The position numbers were made by a program, and so were the translations under genes. A DNA stretch of 64,000 bases, from positions 3,534,001 to 3,598,000 of the forward strand of contig NZ_CP019312.1 in NCBI RefSeq assembly GCF_001969365.1, written 5' to 3'. How positions within the stretch are numbered: the stretch's first letter is position 1; the number at the start of each line of letters is the position of its first letter. The DNA comes from Tateyamaria omphalii (lineage in GTDB: Bacteria; Pseudomonadota; Alphaproteobacteria; Rhodobacterales; Rhodobacteraceae). Below, in pieces: positions 10,701-19,870 of the stretch. Below the pieces are notes generated by a model. The model was not told the origin of the DNA. It saw nothing but the letters and a program-made list of their open reading frames with translations, and did not search any database.

Positions 10701-13110
10701 GGTGATCCCGTTGCAAGTGACTGAAGAATGGGGGACGGGTGCCTATGTCACCGCCTCTGTCTTGCGCGGCAGCCTGGCCAGCGGGCCGGAGCCTGCCCGT
10801 GTCCTGGGCCTCGCCCACGCCGCCATCGACCCGGCGGACAAGGCGCTGTCGGTGTCGATCGACGCGCCCACCGAAACCGATGGCCAGCCCGGCATGACCG
10901 AGGTCGCCGTTCGCGTCGATGGCCTGAACGGTGCGGCCGGCCATGTCACGCTGGCTGCGGTGGATGTCGGCATCCTCAACCTGACAGGGTTCGAGCCGCC
11001 ACACCCCCAGGATCACTATTTCGGCCAGCGGCGCCTTGGCGTTGATCTGCGCGACGTCTATGGCCGGTTGATCGACGGGCAAAGCGGTGCGCTGGGGGCC
11101 GTGCGCTCGGGCGGGGACGCGGGCAACGCCATGCAGCGGCAAGGGCCGCCCCCGACCGAAGCGGTGATGGCTGCCTTTTCCGGGCCTGTCGCCGTCGATG
11201 AGAATGGATTGGCGCAGGTAACAATACCGCGCCCCGCCTTCAACGGCACGATCCGGCTGATGGCGGTGGCGTGGTCCGATCAAGGGGTTGGGCAAGCCAC
11301 GGCTGACCTCGTGGCGCGTGATCCTGTGGTGATTTCGGCGGCACTCCCGCGCTTCCTTGCCCCCGGTGATCAAAGCCGATTGCAACTGGAGTTCGTCCAT
11401 GCGGCGGGCGCATCAGGCGACATGGATTTGTCCGTCACGGCAACCGGACTTGCTTTGGGTGACGCACCCGAGATCATCACGCTGGGCGATAATGGAACCT
11501 TGCGCGTCGCCCTGCCCCTGACGGCGGAGCAGGTGGGCGATCACAAGATCGACGTCGCCCTCACGACGCCAGACGGGTCCGTACTGCGCAAGAGCCTAAC
11601 GCTTGGCGTGCGGTCCAACGATCCTCTCATCGCCACCACCCGCCGTCTGTCGCTTGCGGCGGGCGCGGCCCTCACATTCGACGACAACATCTTTGCAGAC
11701 CTCCGCCCCGGCAGCGCCCGCGCCACGCTTGCAGCAGGGCCGCTGGCACGGTTCGACATGCCGGGCCTGCTGCGGCAGCTTGACCGCTACCCCTATGGCT
11801 GCACGGAACAGATCACCTCGGCGGCCCTTCCGCTGCTTTACATCCCGCAGACCGCACAAGCGGCGGGGCTGGCTGATATCGACACCCGGATTGGCTCGGC
11901 CATTGCCCGAGTGTTGACACGGCAGGCCAGCAATGGCGCTTTCGGCCTTTGGCGGGCGCAATCTGGGGACTTCTGGCTCGACGCCTATGTCACCGACTTC
12001 CTGCTGCGTGCGCAGGAGCAGGGGCATGACGTGCCCGAACGCGCCCTGCGCCTCGCGCTCGACAACCTGCGCAACAGGATCAACTACGCGCCCGATTTCG
12101 AGTATGGAGGACAGGACATCGCCTATGCCCTGATGGTGCTGGCCCGAGCGGGGTCCGCATCCATCGGCGACCTGCGCTACTATGCCGACACCAAGGCCGA
12201 AGCGCTGTCTACCCCCCTTGCACGCGCACAACTGGGTGCCGCGTTGGCCAGCTACGGCGAGCAGACGCGCGCCGACCGCCTGTTTGGTCTGGCCGAGGTA
12301 TTGGCCATACGCTCAGGTAGGGAGGCATCGACTCTGCGCGCAGATTACGGCACACCCCTGCGCGATGCCGCAGGTTTGTTGCACCTTGCGGTCGAAGCAG
12401 GCAGCACGAGTGTCGATCAATCCCGGTTGGCGGGCTCGATCACGGCAAACAGCGGCAGCTATTCGACCCAAGAAGCAGCGCAGGTCCTGATGGCGGCGCA
12501 GGCACTGCGCAGCGGCGCAGGCGCGTCCGTTCTGTCGGTCGATGGCACGCCAACCTCTGGCCCAGTGGTGCAAAGCCGCGCGTCCGGCGATGCCGTTTCG
12601 ACAATCCGGAATATCTCGGACAGCGCGCAGAATGTGACACTGACCACCTACGGCGTGCCGATCGCGGCGCCCGAAGCGGGCGGCTATGGCTACAGCATCG
12701 CCCGCGCCGCCTATAACCTCGAAGGTGTCCCGGTCCAAGGGCCCTGGCAGATCGGTGAACGCCGCGTGATCGTGCTGACAGTCACCCCGTTCGAAGAAGT
12801 CGGCGCGCGGCTGATGGTGGACGACCCGCTGCCCGCGGGGATCGAGATCGACAACCCGAATCTCATCCGCTCCGGCGATGTGGCAGGGTTGGAATGGCTG
12901 AACACGGCCAATACCGAACATGCCGAGTTCCGGTCGGACCGGTTCCTTGCTGCCGTCAACCATACGGGTTCGTCTGCATTCCGCCTCGCCTACATCGCCC
13001 GTGCCGTCAGCCCGGGTGATTTCCACCACCCCGCTGCCTTGGTCGAGGATATGTACCGTGCGGAATACCGCGCTGTCACGGAAACAGGCCGCACGGTGGT
13101 CACGGAATGA
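7723..13110 (+). CDS. Alpha-2-macroglobulin family protein (YfhM-like) with N-terminal PAN/Apple-like domain
   Basis: A 1795-residue exported protein. Bacterial alpha-2-macroglobulins are periplasmic protease traps thought to protect the cell when the envelope is breached. The N-terminus is a signal peptide (MRHMIVALCAVLWAVAAWGQ). Residues about 27-100 contain four spaced cysteines around FAACVRACSADDACVAF, as in PAN/Apple domains. A series of beta-rich macroglobulin domains follows. The thioester motif is intact: YGCTEQ with Cys1360, followed by an alpha-toroid complement-like domain and a C-terminal receptor-like domain. GGGAGGTG 5-12 bases before the ATG at 7723 fixes the start. The stop overlaps the pbpC start (ATGA), the same pairing known from E. 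coli yfhM-pbpC, so the two are translationally coupled. No lipobox is evident. Confidence 0.92.
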   Translation: MRHMIVALCAVLWAVAAWGQGAVPDHRYVVTRDVDFFGADRTALFDTTFAACVRACSADDACVAFTFNDRSNACFPKSEITDRQPYVGARSATRVPLAATLRAAAQRRADALDLPEADVVAARELAADIGLRFALAGESVDAVLAASQRALDRGDRAAALRWVGSAVALTDAPDLWVRYADIAMNLGENASTSERRRALQEAVPAALNGYLRADTAGGQVSALQTLAQALERNNRGRDMIDALRLARSIQPRDDIDRALDAAIGKYGFRIVEHQIDNDSAAPRICATFSEPLVQAGTDYEPFVRTATPGLVVAANGRDLCIDGVAHGARYTVTFRSGLPAESGEVLAKDITLGLYVRDRAPVVRFPGRGYVLPRGAAPSIPIETVNVNAVELVLSRVSDRNLVQSMRRDVFARPLSQWQMAEFTGDIAEEIWRGTGEVQNELNTEMRTRLPLEEALADQPPGVYVLSAREPGRDPFDVAAATQWFVLSDLGLSTWQGNDGLTASVRALSDAGAVEGATVHLISQANSVLGSTRTDAEGFAQFDAGLTRGRGSARPAMIQVETADDFVFLPLTDAAFDLSDRGVEGRPPAPPIDLFVTTDRGAYRPGATIHLTALARDAQAQAITGLPLTVILSRPDGVEYSRTVSAQGQSGGHVLALPLGQTVPRGTWRIEVKGDMDAPALATRTVLVEDFIPDRIDVTLSAGDQPLTLRGPAMVDVDAQYLFGAPGANLAVEGDVQVQRRSGIADYPGYQFGRHDAAFSAQRRYVQGGRTDANGQFRLPLPWPEVVAEDVLLEAVATVRVSDSGGRPVERSLTRPIAAQGPVIGIKPVFDDVLPEGATAEFEAIAVGASSDIPVTWTVNRIETRYQWYQLYGNWNWEPITRRIRVGQGTATLGADPISISSPTEWGDYELVIESTEGPYTASSVSFAAGWYGASDSSDTPDRLDLSLDAERYAVGDTAQLRITPPYDGVALISVLSGHVISRRAVTVTAGETVIPLQVTEEWGTGAYVTASVLRGSLASGPEPARVLGLAHAAIDPADKALSVSIDAPTETDGQPGMTEVAVRVDGLNGAAGHVTLAAVDVGILNLTGFEPPHPQDHYFGQRRLGVDLRDVYGRLIDGQSGALGAVRSGGDAGNAMQRQGPPPTEAVMAAFSGPVAVDENGLAQVTIPRPAFNGTIRLMAVAWSDQGVGQATADLVARDPVVISAALPRFLAPGDQSRLQLEFVHAAGASGDMDLSVTATGLALGDAPEIITLGDNGTLRVALPLTAEQVGDHKIDVALTTPDGSVLRKSLTLGVRSNDPLIATTRRLSLAAGAALTFDDNIFADLRPGSARATLAAGPLARFDMPGLLRQLDRYPYGCTEQITSAALPLLYIPQTAQAAGLADIDTRIGSAIARVLTRQASNGAFGLWRAQSGDFWLDAYVTDFLLRAQEQGHDVPERALRLALDNLRNRINYAPDFEYGGQDIAYALMVLARAGSASIGDLRYYADTKAEALSTPLARAQLGAALASYGEQTRADRLFGLAEVLAIRSGREASTLRADYGTPLRDAAGLLHLAVEAGSTSVDQSRLAGSITANSGSYSTQEAAQVLMAAQALRSGAGASVLSVDGTPTSGPVVQSRASGDAVSTIRNISDSAQNVTLTTYGVPIAAPEAGGYGYSIARAAYNLEGVPVQGPWQIGERRVIVLTVTPFEEVGARLMVDDPLPAGIEIDNPNLIRSGDVAGLEWLNTANTEHAEFRSDRFLAAVNHTGSSAFRLAYIARAVSPGDFHHPAALVEDMYRAEYRAVTETGRTVVTE

Positions 13111-15059
13111 AGCGACCGCACCGCCTGTTCTTTGCCACGGCGGCGTTGATGCTGGCAGCTGCCAGCCTGCATGACGCGTGGGATGCTTGGGTGGACCGCA
13201 CCATATTGCCTGCAGCCTTGGCCGAGACATCTGTGGAGATGCGCGACCGCGACGGGCAGCTCATGCGCGCCTTTGCCGTGGAGGATGGACGTATCCGTCT
13301 GGCCGTTCCACCCGATGGGGTCGACCCTCGGCTCACGCAGATGCTGATCGCCTACGAGGACAAGCGGTTCTACCGGCACAACGGGGTCGATGGTCGGGCC
13401 ATGCTGCGGGCTGTTGCTCAGGCCGTGCAGGCCGGGCGGGTGGTGTCCGGCGGCTCCACCCTCACGATGCAGGTGGCGCGGATGCTGGAAAACTCCGGCA
13501 CTGGCTCCATCCCCGGTAAGCTGCGGCAAATGCGTGTGGCTTGGGCACTGGAACGGCAGATGGGCAAGGCCGATATCCTGCACCTCTACCTGCAACATGC
13601 GCCCTATGGCGGTCGGATCGAAGGCGTGCGCAGCGCGACATTCACGTGGTTCGGCAAGGAGCCCCATCGGTTGACGGAGGCCGAAGCGGCCCTTCTGGTG
13701 GCCCTCCCCCAAGCGCCCGAAGCGCGGCGCCCGGACCGGCGCGCATCGGCTGCGCGCGCTGCACGTGACCGCGTTTTGGCCCGCGTCGGTGCTGACCCTT
13801 CGCAAACGCCGGTCCCCACGCGCGCCCGCGCGCTGCCCCGGCTGGCGCCGCATGAGGCGGACGCATTGCGCGTAGCGCAGCCCGGCGCGACCCGCTTTGA
13901 CACAACTCTGTCGGCGCCCGTGCAGCGCAGCATGGCGCGGCTCGCGACCGTCCACAACCTGCACATGGCGCGCGGCACATCACTTGCCATCATGGTGCTT
14001 GACCACACAACCGGACAGGTCATCGCCCGCGTTGGCTCCCCTGAATATACGGATGCGAATGGCCGCCCCGGTTTCATCGACATGACCCGGGCCAAGCGCA
14101 GCCCCGGTTCGACCCTGAAACCTGTGATCTACGCGCTGGCTTTCGATCGCGGTTTGGCGCACCCCGAAACCGTCTTTGCCGACAGGCCCACACGCTTTGG
14201 GTCCTACGCCCCTCAGAACTTCGATGGTATCTTTCGCGGCGATGTCACGGCGCGGCAAGCGCTCACGCTGTCGCTGAACATCCCACCCGTTGCCTTGACG
14301 GACGCCCTTGGCCCCGAACGGCTGATGGCGGCCCTGCGCGCGTTGGGGGCTGATCCCAAATTGCCGGGCGGGAAGGCCGGGCTGGCCGTCGCCTTGGGCG
14401 GCGTCGGGCTCAGCCTTGAGGATTTGGTGAAGGTCTACGGCCACCTTGCCGCACCGGACACGCCGCTGATTGCGCCGCGCGCGGCGTGGCAGGTGGGGGA
14501 TATCCTGCGGGGCATTGCACCGCCGCCGGGCGCGCCTGCGGGCCTCGCCTACAAGACGGGGACGTCCTATGGGCACCGCGACGCATGGGCCATAGGCTAT
14601 GACGGTCAGCACGTGATCGGCGTCTGGATTGGGCGGCCTGACGGCACATCCGTGCCGGGGGCCTTTGGGGGTGCACACGCGGCGCCAATCCTGTTTGAAG
14701 CATTCGGCAGGCTCAAACGCCGGCTCACGCCCGCACCGCCTCCACCGCCTGACACGCTACTTCTCAGCACTGCCGACCTGCCACCCAACCTGCGCCGCTT
14801 CGGCGATGCGCGGGACGCGATGGCGCGGCCGAAAATGGTCTTTCCCCCGGACGGCGCGGTGCTGGCGCACGCGGAAACGGTGGTGAAAGTGGCGGGCGGT
14901 ACATTGCCCCTGACCGTTCTGGTCAACGGGGCCGTGGTCACAACGGGCGCGGCACGACGCGAGGTGGATATCGGCACACTCGCGCCGGGCTTTTCAGATA
15001 TCGCGGTCATTGACGCCTTGGGCCGTTCGACCCGTTCGGCCATCCGGGTCCAGCGCTAG
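13107..15059 (+). CDS. pbpC: Penicillin-binding protein 1C
   Basis: A 650-residue class A penicillin-binding protein: an N-terminal membrane anchor (FFATAALMLAAASL), a glycosyltransferase domain with the catalytic glutamate E84 in YEDKRFYRHNGVD, then a transpeptidase domain with S335-x-x-K338 in SPGSTLKP and KTGTS at 483-487. A short C-terminal beta domain (about residues 570-650) is typical of PBP1C. It polymerises glycan and is predicted to crosslink peptides. It overlaps the alpha-2-macroglobulin gene by four bases; the pair is widely conserved and suggests one unit for defence and cell-wall repair in the periplasm. It converges on the minus-strand MoxR operon, with six bases between stops. 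Confidence 0.95.
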   Translation: MKRPHRLFFATAALMLAAASLHDAWDAWVDRTILPAALAETSVEMRDRDGQLMRAFAVEDGRIRLAVPPDGVDPRLTQMLIAYEDKRFYRHNGVDGRAMLRAVAQAVQAGRVVSGGSTLTMQVARMLENSGTGSIPGKLRQMRVAWALERQMGKADILHLYLQHAPYGGRIEGVRSATFTWFGKEPHRLTEAEAALLVALPQAPEARRPDRRASAARAARDRVLARVGADPSQTPVPTRARALPRLAPHEADALRVAQPGATRFDTTLSAPVQRSMARLATVHNLHMARGTSLAIMVLDHTTGQVIARVGSPEYTDANGRPGFIDMTRAKRSPGSTLKPVIYALAFDRGLAHPETVFADRPTRFGSYAPQNFDGIFRGDVTARQALTLSLNIPPVALTDALGPERLMAALRALGADPKLPGGKAGLAVALGGVGLSLEDLVKVYGHLAAPDTPLIAPRAAWQVGDILRGIAPPPGAPAGLAYKTGTSYGHRDAWAIGYDGQHVIGVWIGRPDGTSVPGAFGGAHAAPILFEAFGRLKRRLTPAPPPPPDTLLLSTADLPPNLRRFGDARDAMARPKMVFPPDGAVLAHAETVVKVAGGTLPLTVLVNGAVVTTGAARREVDIGTLAPGFSDIAVIDALGRSTRSAIRVQR

Positions 15060-15065
15060 TCAGAC

Positions 15066-17108
15066 TTAACGCCGCCCCTCGCGTAGCCAGGCGCCGATGA
15101 TGAAACCAGAGGCGAGCAGCAGCACCAACCACGGCGGCAGAAGCCCCATCTGGCGCACGTCCTGCGTCTCGTATGCGCCTCGGGGTGTGATCCCGATCCA
15201 GCCACGTCCCGCAGCAGGCCGACCTTCGCGCACCGTGCGAATGCGGGGCGTGCCTTCTTCCAGCCGCAGCACACCGCCGCGCGTGCTCTCGACCCGCTGG
15301 GCCAGGACGTCACCGGTTGCGATGGTGGCTTCGAACTCCTTGGGCGCGGCAGGGCCAAGGCCAATGACGGTCTCTGCGTCGCCGTTCTGCAATCGATACA
15401 GCCCGATCTCAGGGCCCTCGTGCAGGGCCTCGAAGCGGCCCGGTCCTGCCTCGGTCATCTCCAGCTCGACCACGTTGCCCGACGGGTCGGTGATGACGAC
15501 GGGCGGCACGGTATCAGACAAGGTCCGCCGCTCGATCCGCATGGACTGGCCCGTGGCGGTCGCGGTCAGCGCCTCTTCCTCAAGCTCCGGTTCCTTCATC
15601 ATCCAGTGGGCGAGACGGCGGAGCAGTTCCAGCTGCGGCCCGCCCCCCTCGTAGCCACGGTTCCACAACCACGCATGGTCCGAGGCAAGGAGCGCCACGC
15701 GACCCTCTTCTACACGGTCCAGGATCAGGAGCGGACGACCATCCACACCCTCCATCACGACATTGCCCGCTTGCGCATCCACCTCGATCTGGCGCAACCA
15801 GCGGCCCCAATCACCGGCCTCGGGCAGGCCAGTGGTCACCGGGTGTTTCTGGCCCAGTTCGGACACGGTTGGGCGGTAGGCTTCCTCAAGCACGCGCGCC
15901 GACGGCTGCGCCGGCATGACAGAGCCCAAGGGCGAACGATACAGACTGTCGGCACTGGCAAAGTCTGGACCCGCCGCAACCAGCACGGCACCGCCATCGC
16001 GGATATAGCGCGCCACGTTGTCGAGATAGAGCGCAGGCAGAATGCCGCGCCGCTTGTAGCGATCAAAGATGATCAGATCGAAATCATCGATCTTCTCCAG
16101 AAACAGTTCGCGGGTCGGAAAGGCGATGAGGGACAGCTCTCCCACCGGCACGCCGTCCTGTTTTTCGGGCGGGCGCAGAATGGTGAAGTGAACAAGATCC
16201 ACCGAACTGTCGGATTTCAGCAGGTTGCGCCAGGTGCGACCCCCGGCATGGGGCTCGCCCGACACCAGCAGCACGCGCAGGCGGTCGCGCACGCCGTTCA
16301 TCTGGATCAGGGCGGTGTTGTTGCGGTCGGTCAACTCTCCGTCCGCTTCGGGCACGGTGAACTGGATCACGTTACGCCCGCCATGGGGCAGGCTGAGGGG
16401 CAGTTCGATGTCCTCGCCGACCTCCACGTTGAAGCGCTGTGGCGGGGCGCCGTCGACCGAGATGTCGAGCGGGGCAAGGCCTGTCCCCGCGGGGACAGCG
16501 CCCATATCTTCGATCCGCAGGGTCAGCGTCACAGGCTCGCCGATAATGGCAAAGGCGGGCGCGTTTTTGACGAGCAGGCGGCGGTCCCAATCCGTCTCGC
16601 GCCCGCTCAGCAGCAGGTGCAAAGGCGCAGGCAGGTCCAGCGGCAGGTCGGCGTCATGCACGCGCCCGTCGCTGAGCGCGATCAGGCCAGCGATGCGCGC
16701 GCGCGGCTCTTCGGCCAGCGCATCGGACAGGGTGTTCATCAGCCGGGTGCCCGCGTCCTCTTCGCCATCCGGGACGGTGATCCGGCGCAGTTCGGTGTTC
16801 TCGCGGGCTGTCAGGGCCGCCGCGATCGTATCGGCGGCGCTTGTCGTCTGATCGGAGCGGTCGTTCAGGCGCTGGCTTGCGCTCTGATCCTCGGCCAGGA
16901 TCACGATGTCCGTCAGCGGCGCGCGGTCTTCCTGTTGCAGCGACGGCCCGGCCAGTGCCGCCAACACCACCAGTGCGGCCATGCCCCGCAAGGCCCAGCC
17001 GTTCAGGCCGCGGATCAGGGCCAGAACAACACCGGCCATCGCCAAAGCCGTCACAACGGCCAGGATGGGCCAGGGCAACAGCGGATCGAAAAGGACGGTC
17101 CCGGTCAT
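15066..17108 (-). CDS. Membrane-anchored glutamine-amidotransferase-like/VWA-related protein of a MoxR operon
   Basis: A 680-residue envelope protein with two hydrophobic segments near the N-terminus (about residues 10-50) and one near the C-terminus (LLPPWLVLLLASGFIIGAWL). The intervening part is probably periplasmic. It holds a degenerate von Willebrand A-like stretch (TDIVILAEDQSAS) and a class I glutamine-amidotransferase-like fold (RDGGAVLVAAGPDFASADS, RVALLASDHAWLW) with no obvious catalytic cysteine. Such proteins commonly end MoxR-DUF58-BatA operons in Rhodobacterales; no biochemical role is established. The ATG overlaps the stop of the preceding gene (ATGA), so it is translationally coupled and is the last gene of the operon. 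Confidence 0.75.
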   Translation of the reverse strand: MTGTVLFDPLLPWPILAVVTALAMAGVVLALIRGLNGWALRGMAALVVLAALAGPSLQQEDRAPLTDIVILAEDQSASQRLNDRSDQTTSAADTIAAALTARENTELRRITVPDGEEDAGTRLMNTLSDALAEEPRARIAGLIALSDGRVHDADLPLDLPAPLHLLLSGRETDWDRRLLVKNAPAFAIIGEPVTLTLRIEDMGAVPAGTGLAPLDISVDGAPPQRFNVEVGEDIELPLSLPHGGRNVIQFTVPEADGELTDRNNTALIQMNGVRDRLRVLLVSGEPHAGGRTWRNLLKSDSSVDLVHFTILRPPEKQDGVPVGELSLIAFPTRELFLEKIDDFDLIIFDRYKRRGILPALYLDNVARYIRDGGAVLVAAGPDFASADSLYRSPLGSVMPAQPSARVLEEAYRPTVSELGQKHPVTTGLPEAGDWGRWLRQIEVDAQAGNVVMEGVDGRPLLILDRVEEGRVALLASDHAWLWNRGYEGGGPQLELLRRLAHWMMKEPELEEEALTATATGQSMRIERRTLSDTVPPVVITDPSGNVVELEMTEAGPGRFEALHEGPEIGLYRLQNGDAETVIGLGPAAPKEFEATIATGDVLAQRVESTRGGVLRLEEGTPRIRTVREGRPAAGRGWIGITPRGAYETQDVRQMGLLPPWLVLLLASGFIIGAWLREGRR

Positions 17109-19870
17109 TGGCCCAACCGATCCAGCAAGGCAGGCACATGGACCTGATCGCTTTTGTAATTGCCGGTCAGCACGTGCATCACCAGGTTCACGCCAAAGCG
17201 GTAGGCCATCTCGCGCTGGCGTTCACCGCCAAAGCCGCGGCCGATGGGCAGCATGGCCTGACCTGACGACGTGACAGCCCAGGCCGCCGCCCAGTCATTG
17301 CCACCGATCACCACGGGCGTTACGCCGTCATTGAGGTTGCGAAACGGCATCCCCTCGACCTGCTCCGCACCCGGTGGGGCGGCTTCGACCCAGATCTCCC
17401 CGCCTTGATGGCGGCCGGGAAAGTCCTGCAACAGATAGAAGGTGCGTGTCAGCACATGGTCGCGGGGCACCGGCTCAAGCGCGGGTATGTCGAGGGGTGC
17501 CGCCAGATCCTGCAACTTGCGGCCGTTCGGGGTCGATGCGCCAAATCCTGCGACATCCCCATCGCGCGTGTCGAACAGGATCAGGCCGCCCGAGCGCAGA
17601 TAGTCGTTTAGCTTGGCATAGGCTTCTCTGCTCGGGCGCGGCTGATCGGTTGTGACGGGCCAATAGAGGATGGGGAAAAAGGCCAGTTCGTCCAGTTCCA
17701 GATCGACCGCAAAGGGCGGTGCAGGCTCGACAGATGTACGAAAGAACAGCGTGTCGGACAGACCGCGTAGACCCGCTTCGGCCACCTCGTCCACGTTCGC
17801 GTTGCCGGTGATGACGTGGGCCAGGACCACCTCGGCGGCGGCTGCGATTTCCGCCGTTGGTTCTTCTTGCGCTTGCGCGTTCGGTGCGGTGAACCCGGTC
17901 AACACGATGGCAGCCACAAGTGCTGCCGTGGTGGCGCGCACCCGGCCCGTCAGACGGCCCGACAAGGCGAGCGATGCCAGCACATCGGCCAGCAACAACC
18001 CTATCGCAGCGGCCAGCAGCAACCCGCCCAAGGGCCGCTCGGGTGCCGCCACCAGCCCAGACACAGGCACATCAGCAGGCCATGTCGCAGGCTCCAATGT
18101 TGCCTCTGCCGTGAGCACATTGCGTGCGAGCGCGCGGTCGCCAGACGTGTAGACACCTGGCAAAAGGCCCGGTCCGGTGGGGTCACTGACCAGCGCAGGT
18201 CCGGGCACGCCTGGCATCGCGCCTGCATCACGCAGGGTTCCAAATCCGTCCATCACAACCTCCGGCGTCCAAATCGTGCCCTCCAGATCTCCGGCATCCG
18301 GAGACGAGGTGGTGGCCGATACCGCCAACCGTTCAAGCATTTCCACAAACAGACCCGACAGGGGCAGCGACGACCATTCGGCATTCGCGGTCACATGAAA
18401 CAACACGATCTGGCCTTGCCCCTCACGCTTGCGGGTGACCAGCGGCGTGCCGTCGCTGAGTTCGGCAATCACACGCTCGGCCAGCGTCGGGTCGGGCTGC
18501 GCCATGACCTGCGCGGTGATTGCGACATCCTCCGGCACGGGTAGGCCGAAGAAGGGCGAGTTTTCTCGGAACGGCGCCAGCGTCTTGGGCGAGCCCCAGC
18601 TCATTGCGCCCCCCACACTGCGGCCCCCGGCGCGCAGGCGCACGGGCATCAGCGGGTCCTCAGCAGTGCGGCTGATGTCGCTGGCGGCGACACGCGGCCC
18701 GGCAAAGCGCAAGAGCAAGCCGCCCTGATCGACCCAGTCCAGAATGGCCTCGGTCTCCCCCTCGGACAGCGTGGCAACGTCGGCCAGCACGATCACATCC
18801 GGGTTCGCGGGCAGGACATCGGTGAGTGCCCCGCGCAACAGGTCAGCGTTCGGAGCCAGCGCGCGCTGCAGGTAGTGCAGTGGCGACAGTAGCTCCAACC
18901 CCTCGCGGCCTTCACGACCTGCGATCAACGCGATCTCGCGACGGCGCAGGCTATCGTCGACCAGCGTCACGGCTCCGGCGGAACGGGCATTCGCCACTTC
19001 AAAGCGCGTCACCCGGGCGCGCAACTCTGCTGGCAGGGACAGGGATGTGGTGGCAGTGGCTGCGCCCATGTCAAAAACGGCGTTGGCCGTGGCCAGAATG
19101 GTCGCGTTTCCCGCGGGGTCGCGGCCCTGCGCGAGGATGCTCACCCCACGCTCGGGGCCTGCCTCTGACCGCAGAGCGGTCACTTCCACAACGCCGTCCA
19201 CATAGGCGGCGGGGGTCAGTGCAATGATCTCGGCCGCATTTTGCACGACACGCACAGCGCCGCGCGACTGGAACGTCGCCAGCAGATCGGCACGCGCCGG
19301 ATAGTCGAGCGCATCGCTGTACCAGACCGTCTCGAACCCACCTTCGGGCAGGATCTGCGCCAATGCGTCAGCATCCGTCGGTTGCCAGGGCGAGGGGGCG
19401 AACCCCGGCAGGGTCGCCGCCACGGCATTGGCCGCACGGAACACCGGCGCCTGAGGGTCGGCGAGGTCCAGCAGCGCGACCTGTCGGCCCGCGACCCCCG
19501 CACGACGCAACTCTCCATCCAGCGCTTCGGTCAGGCGCGCCCATCGCGCGGCGCCAGCCCACGTGCCATCAACAGCGATCAGAAGGGGACCGTCCTCCGC
19601 GCTGCCATCGTCCTCGGGGTTCAGCACGGGGCCTGCCAGCCCGATGATCATTGCCGCCACGGCCAGCATTCGGATCAACAGCAGCCACCACGGTGTGCGG
19701 TCTGAAACGCTTTCGTCGTCCTGCAATCCAAGCAGCAGGGCCACGCCGGGAAAGCGCTGGCGCAGCGGCGCAGGCGGGATCGCGCGCAGGATCAGCCACA
19801 GGATCGGCAGCGCGACCAGCGCGACCAGCAACCAGGGTGCTGCAAAACCGATGGGGCCCAGCACCATCAT
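17105..19870 (-). CDS. BatA-like membrane protein with C-terminal DUF4159
   Basis: A 921-residue protein. The first 90 residues carry a BatA-type N-terminal module with two hydrophobic segments flanking PLRQRFPGVALLLGLQDDE. A VWA-like region follows (PLLIAVDGTWAGAARWARL) without a clear MIDAS DxSxS. Another hydrophobic segment lies around residues 640-690, and the last 220 residues contain the DUF4159 landmarks FFPILYWPVT and GGLILFDTRDG. Domain combinations like this occur in the Bat/aerotolerance type of MoxR operons; the function is not known. I chose the ATG at 19870, which overlaps the DUF58 stop in an ATGA; an upstream extension of 35 codons would run inside DUF58 and is an artefact. 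Confidence 0.82.
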   Translation of the reverse strand: MMVLGPIGFAAPWLLVALVALPILWLILRAIPPAPLRQRFPGVALLLGLQDDESVSDRTPWWLLLIRMLAVAAMIIGLAGPVLNPEDDGSAEDGPLLIAVDGTWAGAARWARLTEALDGELRRAGVAGRQVALLDLADPQAPVFRAANAVAATLPGFAPSPWQPTDADALAQILPEGGFETVWYSDALDYPARADLLATFQSRGAVRVVQNAAEIIALTPAAYVDGVVEVTALRSEAGPERGVSILAQGRDPAGNATILATANAVFDMGAATATTSLSLPAELRARVTRFEVANARSAGAVTLVDDSLRRREIALIAGREGREGLELLSPLHYLQRALAPNADLLRGALTDVLPANPDVIVLADVATLSEGETEAILDWVDQGGLLLRFAGPRVAASDISRTAEDPLMPVRLRAGGRSVGGAMSWGSPKTLAPFRENSPFFGLPVPEDVAITAQVMAQPDPTLAERVIAELSDGTPLVTRKREGQGQIVLFHVTANAEWSSLPLSGLFVEMLERLAVSATTSSPDAGDLEGTIWTPEVVMDGFGTLRDAGAMPGVPGPALVSDPTGPGLLPGVYTSGDRALARNVLTAEATLEPATWPADVPVSGLVAAPERPLGGLLLAAAIGLLLADVLASLALSGRLTGRVRATTAALVAAIVLTGFTAPNAQAQEEPTAEIAAAAEVVLAHVITGNANVDEVAEAGLRGLSDTLFFRTSVEPAPPFAVDLELDELAFFPILYWPVTTDQPRPSREAYAKLNDYLRSGGLILFDTRDGDVAGFGASTPNGRKLQDLAAPLDIPALEPVPRDHVLTRTFYLLQDFPGRHQGGEIWVEAAPPGAEQVEGMPFRNLNDGVTPVVIGGNDWAAAWAVTSSGQAMLPIGRGFGGERQREMAYRFGVNLVMHVLTGNYKSDQVHVPALLDRLGQ

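Noticed and set aside
7612..11400. Very long open frame (1262 codons) on the minus strand across the alpha-2-macroglobulin gene
   Set aside because: It mirrors a real high-GC gene, is rich in Arg, Gly and Gln without any recognisable domain, and has no ribosome site. The plus-strand protein has a signal peptide and the thioester motif.
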